Part shown: piece after piece, positions 3,968 to 9,332 of the stretch
Position numbering within the stretch: position 1 is the first letter of the stretch
Layout: every line of letters starts with the position of its first letter
NCBI GenBank assembly: GCA_913020705.1
Contig: CAJWBY010000167.1
Location: forward strand, 1 to 9,332
Source: an uncultured Colwellia sp.
GTDB lineage: Bacteria > Pseudomonadota > Gammaproteobacteria > Enterobacterales > Alteromonadaceae
Direction of reading: 5' to 3'
Length of the DNA: 9,332 nt
Notes under the pieces: model-generated
Database searches by the model: none
The model's input: the letters and a program-made list of their open reading frames with translations, nothing else
What the model was told of the DNA's origin: nothing
Program-made: the position numbers and the translations under genes

Positions 3968-6635
3968 TAAAGAAAAACAGGATTCAGTAGAACAAAAAAA
4001 CTCAGGATCTAATACCTTACAAGCACTTACCTCTGCTGCGTTAATATTGCCCGGTTTATTGGTCTCGCCAGTTAAAGCAGCAGAAAAAGACACAGTTGAC
4101 ATACAGTACAGTCATTATCAAGAAGGTAAGCGAGAAATTTTTAATGTGCCTAATAATAGAGACCCCATTGAAGTAGATACTTTTAATTTAGCTTCAAACA
4201 TCTCCTTAACTGATCGTATCAATTTTGCTTTTAATTATAGCCAAGATACTTGGTCAGGGGCTACTCCGGTTACCACCTCTCCATTAGCTGCTGGGGGTAA
4301 CAGCCCTATTCAAGAAAATTCCGCCTCTGGTGTTACTACGGTAGGAGCTTCTCCTATTATTAACAGTCAGATAGCTTTAGATCATAACCTTAATCCCTTA
4401 TCACAAAATTTAACGACAGACTCTCAGTTAGTTCATGTTTTATCTTCTGCATCTCCTGAAACGCGTAAACAAGGCGACTTTAAAGTAAGCTATGAGTGGG
4501 ATGAGGCTACTATTAATATCAGTGGCGGGCTGTCATTAGAAAATGATTATGAATCGAGATATGGTGGTGTCAGTGGACGTTGGGACTTTAATCAGAAGTT
4601 AACGAGTCTAAATCTAGGCGTGAATTATACCAATAGTGACACTACCGCGATAATTGACCATGATGCTTCCCCTTATCTAACAAAAACAGCATTTAAAAAT
4701 CAGATTGAGCTACGAGGTGGTTCAGAAATTCTACATGGAAATAAACAAGATTGGGGAGTTAATACGGGGCTTACACAGATTATAAATAAAAATGCACTGT
4801 TAGATATCAATCTGGGATATACAAATAGTGCTGGTTATATGGAAAATCCATATAAAGCAATGACGGTTATTTTTGTTGATCCTGCTTCTGTGTCATTAGA
4901 TACAACTATTCCAATTGTTGGTGATGTTAAAGCATTGCTTGAACAGCGGCCTAATAATAGAAACCAACTATCACTTAGTTCAAAATATGTTCAATATATT
5001 GAACCACTAAATGCTGCTCTACATCTTGGCTATTCATTTTCTTATGATGATTGGGGAATAAATGCTCACACCTTTGATGCTGAATGGGTGCAACCATTCA
5101 GCTTTGGTTGGACGGTAACGCCGAGAGTTCGTTATTATTCACAGAGTTCAGCTGATTTTTATCAACCTTACTTAACCTCTAAACAAGCATTTAGTAAAAG
5201 TGCTGTTGATGTACAGGGGCGGGAAATATGGGTCGATGCAAATAATCCTGATAATGGGGTGGAATATGTACGAGATGATCATTTTAATTTGATAAACGGA
5301 TCGGGGAGTGTCGTCGATGAAAGTCTACTAAATGTTAAAAATAAACGCTTACCTTTTGACCCGAAAAAATTACCTGACAATTTTTCCAGTGACCATCGTT
5401 TAGCAGCTTTTGGCGCATTAAGTGGTGGAGTTACTATTACAAAACAATTTGTTAAGGGCGTAAAACTAGAAGCGGGTTTTGAATATTATACCCATGCCGG
5501 CTTTCTATCATTGTCAGGAAATGGCGATGATGAGTTTTCTGATTTTGACTCATTTACTGCTAATGCTGCTATCTCAGTAGACCTGAATGCTTTATCTAGC
5601 CAGGCAAACTATGCAATGCATAGCAGTCATAATCAACAGGGTCATCATGGCAATCATAGCTCTCCTGCTGGAGTTATGAATAGCCACATGATGAGTAATG
5701 CAGGCGACTTTATGGTGGGCTATCGTTTTATGTACAGTCGTAAAGCAGGCGACGTGTTACATGGAACGAATAAAGCCAGCGACATAGCAGTGGTTAATAA
5801 TGCCTGTAGCCAAACCCAAAAATGTCGATTTATTCAACCCTACATGGATATGAATATGCATATGATTAATATTATGTATGCACCAACTGATTGGTTGAAT
5901 TTGATGATTATGCCCCAGTTTGTTGATATGGAAATGAATTTAAGGGAGCTTGCTGGGCGGCCAGATGCTGTATTTGGTGTTCATGAGCATACGGGCATTG
6001 GTGGGCATGCCACTGGTGGCGTTGGTGACACCAGTATGAGCGCTTTATTTAAACTTTATGATAAAGAAGGGCATCATTTACACCTTGGACTTGGCGTGAG
6101 TGCACCTACAGGCGATGTGGACTTGAAATTTAGAAGAATAGCCAGAGAAGATCAAAGTATTGTTCATTTTGGTATGCAATTAGGTAGTGGTACATGGGAT
6201 TTTTTACCTAATATCACTTATTCAGGTGATAACAATGACTGGGCATGGGGAGCACAAGTTAATGCGGCGATAAGAATGGAAGACAAAAATGATTCCGGCT
6301 ATCGCCTTGGTGATAGCTTTCAAACTACCGCTTGGGGAAGCTATAAACTGACTCATTGGCTCTCTACTTCTGTACGAGGGGTATACAGCGTTCAAGGTTC
6401 GATTAAGCATGATTTTAATGAATTTAGTTCTAGAACGGGACCTATGGATTTTCCTGGTAATCATGGGGGGCGTTTTTGGGATATTGGTTTTGGATTAAAT
6501 GCCTCTGTCCCCAGTGGTGAATTTGCTGGAAATAGCTTCGGTTTTGAATGGTTACAACCAATACAAGATGATGTTAACGGTTATCAAATTGAAAGAGAAG
6601 GTGCTTTAACCGCATCCTGGAGTTATGCATTCTAG
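3948..6635 (+). CDS. DUF3570 outer-membrane protein fused to a second barrel domain
   Basis: The 895-residue protein starts at a GTG (3948 or 3954) or at the ATT at 3963; no ATG lies near the true N-terminus. A long charged N-region precedes the hydrophobic stretch ALTSAALILPGLL and a cleavage site near VKA|AEK. Residues about 45-550 match DUF3570 (YSHYQEGKRE, SGATP), rich in alternating beta-strand sequence. A His/Met linker (557-582) then joins a C-terminal part resembling predicted outer-membrane 'transporter' barrels: GDFMVGYRFMYSRKAGD, a Met-rich run at 632-665 with APTDWL, GVGDTSMSALF, and a final strand ending in Phe (SWSYAF), the usual sign for BAM-dependent insertion. It is about double the length I expect of a DUF3570 protein. 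Function unknown; metal handling at the outer membrane is inferred from the His and Met density. Confidence 0.85.
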   Translation: MVVVAINKEKQDSVEQKNSGSNTLQALTSAALILPGLLVSPVKAAEKDTVDIQYSHYQEGKREIFNVPNNRDPIEVDTFNLASNISLTDRINFAFNYSQDTWSGATPVTTSPLAAGGNSPIQENSASGVTTVGASPIINSQIALDHNLNPLSQNLTTDSQLVHVLSSASPETRKQGDFKVSYEWDEATINISGGLSLENDYESRYGGVSGRWDFNQKLTSLNLGVNYTNSDTTAIIDHDASPYLTKTAFKNQIELRGGSEILHGNKQDWGVNTGLTQIINKNALLDINLGYTNSAGYMENPYKAMTVIFVDPASVSLDTTIPIVGDVKALLEQRPNNRNQLSLSSKYVQYIEPLNAALHLGYSFSYDDWGINAHTFDAEWVQPFSFGWTVTPRVRYYSQSSADFYQPYLTSKQAFSKSAVDVQGREIWVDANNPDNGVEYVRDDHFNLINGSGSVVDESLLNVKNKRLPFDPKKLPDNFSSDHRLAAFGALSGGVTITKQFVKGVKLEAGFEYYTHAGFLSLSGNGDDEFSDFDSFTANAAISVDLNALSSQANYAMHSSHNQQGHHGNHSSPAGVMNSHMMSNAGDFMVGYRFMYSRKAGDVLHGTNKASDIAVVNNACSQTQKCRFIQPYMDMNMHMINIMYAPTDWLNLMIMPQFVDMEMNLRELAGRPDAVFGVHEHTGIGGHATGGVGDTSMSALFKLYDKEGHHLHLGLGVSAPTGDVDLKFRRIAREDQSIVHFGMQLGSGTWDFLPNITYSGDNNDWAWGAQVNAAIRMEDKNDSGYRLGDSFQTTAWGSYKLTHWLSTSVRGVYSVQGSIKHDFNEFSSRTGPMDFPGNHGGRFWDIGFGLNASVPSGEFAGNSFGFEWLQPIQDDVNGYQIEREGALTASWSYAF

Positions 6636-6648
6636 TTATAGGTGCGGC

Positions 6649-6691
6649 GCTTTAAAGTTAAAATGAAATATTTTTCCTTTAACTTTAAAGC
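6649..6691 (+). promoter_or_regulatory. Perfect 14-bp hairpin around the apbE start codon
   Basis: GCTTTAAAGTTAAA (6649-6662) and TTTAACTTTAAAGC (6678-6691) are exact reverse complements around a 15-base loop. The ATG at 6663 is the first codon of the loop and the left arm covers the region where a ribosome would bind. The structure could tune ApbE translation relative to the upstream gene. The right arm also encodes residues 6-10 of the protein, so its sequence is not free to vary by chance alone. Confidence 0.5.
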
Positions 6692-7583
6692 AATGGGAAC
6701 GCCTTGCGAAATACAATTATTTGCTACAAGTAAAAAGAATGCTGAAAAAGCGGCTCAATTGGTTATTAACGATGTTAATCGATTAGAAGCAAAGTATTCA
6801 CGTTATAAGTCAGATAGTTTTTTAACTAAAATTAATACTTATGCCGCGACGGGCAAAGAAATTTCAGTTGATGAAGAAACTGCCGGCTTGTTAAATTATG
6901 CCGCGACATGCTTTCAACAAAGTGATGGTCTGTTTGATGTTACTTCGGGGAAGTTGCGACAAGCATGGCGTTTTGATACGGATCAAATACCTGAACAAAG
7001 CACTCTAAATAAGCTGTTAGAAAAGATAGGTTGGCAGCGCTTAGATTGGGCTCCTCCCTTTCTTAATTTTTCAGTGGCTGGCCTGGAAATTGATTTTGGC
7101 GGTATTGTAAAAGAGTACGCTGTTGATCGTGCTGCAACGTTATGCTTAGAATCAGGAGTTTGTAATGGGGTAATTAACTTAGGTGGTGATATCAAAATTA
7201 TTGGCCCACAAGCAGATGGTAGTCCATGGCGCATTGGTATTCGTCATCCAAGAAAAAAGAATGCAGTCATTAAGACATTGTCCTTGTCTCAAGGTGCGCT
7301 AGCCAGTAGTGGAGACTATGAACGTTTTATTTTGCTTAATGGAACTCGCTATAGCCATGTGCTCAATCCAAAAACCGCTTGGCCAGTTAAATACATGTCT
7401 TCAGTAAGTGTGGTTGCTGATTTTTGTGTTATTGCAGGGAGTGCGTCGACTATTGCAATGCTTAAAGAAGATGAAGGACCTGAATGGCTGACTGAACTCA
7501 CCCTACCACATCTTTGGTCAACAGTATCAGGACTAGATGGTGGTGACCTTTTGCAAGAGACAGAATGTTATCAACAAAAATAA
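6663..7583 (+). CDS. apbE: ApbE-type FAD:protein FMN transferase, no export signal
   Basis: The 306-residue protein transfers FMN from FAD to Ser/Thr of partner proteins in its family. Motifs in order: MGTPCEI (11-17), YSRYKSDS (near 46), DGLFDVTSGKLR, EIDFGGIVKEYAVD from Glu142, NLGGDI (172-177), SSGDYERF (215-222) and YSHVLNPKTAWPV (230-242). Two oddities: it lacks a signal peptide or lipobox, although most ApbE proteins act outside the cytoplasm; and the usual metal-binding Asp in the late ADxxxT motif is replaced, reading AGSAST at 258-263. An alternative GTG start at 6642 adds only seven residues and no signal. The ATG is preferred because the family begins close to the MGTP motif. The gene is 27 bases after the DUF3570 gene. 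No flavinylation target with the usual DxxxGA(S/T) motif is obvious in this window. Confidence 0.9.
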   Translation: MKYFSFNFKAMGTPCEIQLFATSKKNAEKAAQLVINDVNRLEAKYSRYKSDSFLTKINTYAATGKEISVDEETAGLLNYAATCFQQSDGLFDVTSGKLRQAWRFDTDQIPEQSTLNKLLEKIGWQRLDWAPPFLNFSVAGLEIDFGGIVKEYAVDRAATLCLESGVCNGVINLGGDIKIIGPQADGSPWRIGIRHPRKKNAVIKTLSLSQGALASSGDYERFILLNGTRYSHVLNPKTAWPVKYMSSVSVVADFCVIAGSASTIAMLKEDEGPEWLTELTLPHLWSTVSGLDGGDLLQETECYQQK

Positions 7584-7602
7584 TATTAATTGCATATAAA
7601 TT

Positions 7603-9162
7603 ATGAAACAAAATAAATTAAATACTTCTCTGACAAGTCTAGGCCTATATTTTATAGTTTTTATTACAGGGTCAAGTGTTATGGTTATTGAACTGCTTGG
7701 AACCCGAATGATTGCACCATTTTATGGTGCGAGTATTTATGTTTGGTCATCTTTAATTTCTGTCACTATGATTGCTTTGTCAATTGGCTATTTTATTGGC
7801 GGTCGCTGGGCCGATTCAGAGAAACGGGTAGGACTCTCTTTGATTATTGCTTTTGCTGGCTTTCTCACATTATTAATTCCATGGCTTACTCGTCCTGTCT
7901 TATTAGTGACAGATCAATTGGGATTACGAGGGGGAGCATTTAGCAGTGCGTTATTGTTATTTTCACCTAGTTTGACGTTCCTTGGAATGGTCAGCCCTTT
8001 TGCTATTAAATTAGCAACTAAAGACATGGATGCCGTTGGTTCCAGCGCCGGTTCAATCTATGCAGTCAGTACTGTGGGCAGTGTTATAGGTACATTACTA
8101 TTAGGTTTCTTTTTGTTTCCAAAGTATGGTTCTCGTGAAATACTCATGGGTACGGGGTTTTTACTTATGGCATTAGCTATGAGTATTGCTTATTATGAAA
8201 AAACAAAGCTATTATGTAAAAAAACTGTTTTACCCGTAGTTCTATTATTAACCTTTAGTTGTGTTCTTGTTCCTAAAATTGTTGATGCGGGCTATGGCAA
8301 AATTGATGAGTCTAAATTTGAGGTTCAATCAGAGAAAGAAAGCCTTTATGGTTGGGTGCGTGTTATTGACCAAGCAAGCAATGATCTTCGTTTTTTAACT
8401 TCTGATGCGTCAATGATCGGCGCAGCTAGTTTGTCAACAGGGAAAACATTATTAGCCTATCAGGGAATAGCAACTTTAATTCCATCACTTGCCCTGTCAC
8501 CGATGAAGCATGCGCTTATTGTAGGTCTTGGCGCGGGACACATGGCAAATATGTTAGATCAAAGATACCAACTGAGTACAGACACACTGGAAATTGATCC
8601 GGCTGTTGCCGATGCTGCGGTGAGTTTTTTTAATTATAAACCAACGGGTAAGGCAATTGTGGGTGATGCACGTTATGAAATTCGTCGTCTCACTGGACCG
8701 TATGATTTGATAATTCATGACTGTTTTACAGGGGGTACTGAGCCTGCTCACCTATTAACAGTAGAAACCTTAGAGCAATTAAAAAAGGTGATGACTAAAG
8801 AGGGTATTTTGGCAATCAACTTTGTATCATTTTGGGAAAATGGAAATAATAAGGCTTTAGCCGCTGTAGGGCGTACAATTTTACAGGTTTTTCCACAATA
8901 TTCCGTTTTTATTTCGGAGCCAGGTAGCGACTTTAATGATTTTATTTTTTTAGCATCAAAAAACAAGATAAATTTGGAGTCAGGTAGCTTATCAACAAAA
9001 CAAAAGCAATGGTTGAAACATAGGTTGGTTGAAATTGATGATAGCCAGGGGGTGGTTTTATCAGATAATTTCAACCCTCTTGAGCATCTTCAGACACGTA
9101 AATCTGAGCATTATAGACAAGTGCTTTTAGATTGGTTTGGTAGTAATTTATTAATTAGGTAG
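7603..9162 (+). CDS. Membrane-bound spermidine-synthase-like protein
   Basis: A 519-residue protein with about seven hydrophobic helices in residues 12-226 (the first carries FITGSSVMVIELLGTRMIAP, typical of the group often named 'fused MFS/spermidine synthase') and a soluble C-terminal Rossmann methyltransferase-like domain. The nucleotide loop reads VGLGAGH (307-313) instead of GGGDGG; LEIDP is at 329-333 and GDAR at 354-357. The catalytic-Asp segment reads IIHDCFTGG (370-378): the first Asp (373) is kept, the second acidic residue is not. Loss of the Asp in the glycine loop, which contacts the aminopropyl group in true spermidine synthases, suggests a different donor or acceptor. The gene follows apbE by 19 bases. 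It is probably the last gene of the operon; no terminator is clear after it. True polyamine synthesis is doubtful. Confidence 0.85.
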   Translation: MKQNKLNTSLTSLGLYFIVFITGSSVMVIELLGTRMIAPFYGASIYVWSSLISVTMIALSIGYFIGGRWADSEKRVGLSLIIAFAGFLTLLIPWLTRPVLLVTDQLGLRGGAFSSALLLFSPSLTFLGMVSPFAIKLATKDMDAVGSSAGSIYAVSTVGSVIGTLLLGFFLFPKYGSREILMGTGFLLMALAMSIAYYEKTKLLCKKTVLPVVLLLTFSCVLVPKIVDAGYGKIDESKFEVQSEKESLYGWVRVIDQASNDLRFLTSDASMIGAASLSTGKTLLAYQGIATLIPSLALSPMKHALIVGLGAGHMANMLDQRYQLSTDTLEIDPAVADAAVSFFNYKPTGKAIVGDARYEIRRLTGPYDLIIHDCFTGGTEPAHLLTVETLEQLKKVMTKEGILAINFVSFWENGNNKALAAVGRTILQVFPQYSVFISEPGSDFNDFIFLASKNKINLESGSLSTKQKQWLKHRLVEIDDSQGVVLSDNFNPLEHLQTRKSEHYRQVLLDWFGSNLLIR

Positions 9163-9196
9163 GATAAGAATTGGGTAGTGGGTCGAATTTGTAGTT

Positions 9197-9332
9197 ATGC
9201 GTGAATATCCACACCAAACTCAAGTGATCCACCTGAGAACAACCACCAAAGCAGGAGTGCGACAAAAACAAATATTCGATGCACTGGGAATAAAAGCCGA
9301 TCCATTAGGGAAAAGCAAAACAATGGTGGGTG
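9197..9332 (+). CDS. Start of an unidentified ORF, cut by the window end
   Basis: An ATG at 9197 opens a frame that is still open at base 9332 (45 complete codons). The peptide begins MREYPHQTQVIHLRTTTKAG and continues through RQKQIFDALGIKADPLGKSK. The frame is also open back to a TAG at 9176-9178, with no better start. It is basic and soluble-looking, with no signal peptide, unlike the preceding genes. It might be a transposase fragment or a short regulatory protein, but I do not recognise it. There is no clear ribosome-binding site. Confidence 0.35.
   Translation, partial: MREYPHQTQVIHLRTTTKAGVRQKQIFDALGIKADPLGKSKTMVG

Noticed and set aside
6642..6662. GTG start for apbE
   Set aside because: It adds only seven residues, brings no signal peptide and lies in the hairpin arm; the ATG at 6663 fits the family N-terminus. 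Not fully excluded.
8748..9074. Minus-strand ORF of 108 codons inside the SpeE-like gene
   Set aside because: Shadow of a real coding frame with recognisable motifs; its own product has no family-like features.

Overview
The window is AT-rich (most genes look below 40% GC by eye; I did not compute an exact value). It encodes almost only exported, outer-membrane or inner-membrane proteins of a Gram-negative envelope. The families (a secreted His-tailed protein often misnamed 'aspartate carbamoyltransferase', a DUF1775/YcnI-like protein with a predicted N-terminal histidine, and a TlpA / DUF4266 / DUF3570 / ApbE / membrane SpeE-like cluster) suggest a low-GC gammaproteobacterium. A methanotroph-like relative (Methylococcales) is my best guess, but there is no taxonomic marker gene here and this is inference.

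Layout. Positions 1-174 hold no clear gene. A minus-strand gene (175-687) encodes a small secreted protein with a His-rich tail. A 980-base gap (688-1667) carries several inverted repeats, a plus-strand promoter-like site, a patch with GC near 48% containing a 50-codon ORF, a 10-bp inverted-repeat pair spaced 61 bases apart, and finally a near-consensus Fur box (1545-1559). Downstream of the Fur box lies a single gene (1668-2435) for an exported copper-site-like protein. It is closed by two hairpins, the second a convincing rho-independent terminator.

From 2702 to 9162 six plus-strand genes run almost without gaps and look like one operon: a small exported protein with a possible N-terminal His and a Cys/Met/His cluster near its C-terminus; a TlpA-type thioredoxin (WCPPC); a 73-residue DUF4266 lipoprotein ending in a Gly/Cys tail; an 895-residue outer-membrane protein that joins a DUF3570 half to a second barrel half through a His/Met-rich linker; an ApbE-type FAD:protein FMN transferase; and a seven-helix membrane protein with a spermidine-synthase-like C-terminal domain. 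The DUF4266 and DUF3570 genes overlap, and the apbE start codon sits in the loop of a perfect 14-bp inverted repeat.

How they may work together (inference): the set looks like an envelope metal or redox module. Periplasmic thiol chemistry (TlpA), flavinylation (ApbE), an outer-membrane lipoprotein with a Cys tail and a large barrel with His/Met-rich segments would act together, with the SpeE-like enzyme possibly modifying or supplying a small molecule. The neighbouring Fur-controlled exported protein hints at a link to iron or copper status. The last bases (9197 onward) begin an ORF I cannot name, cut off by the window end.
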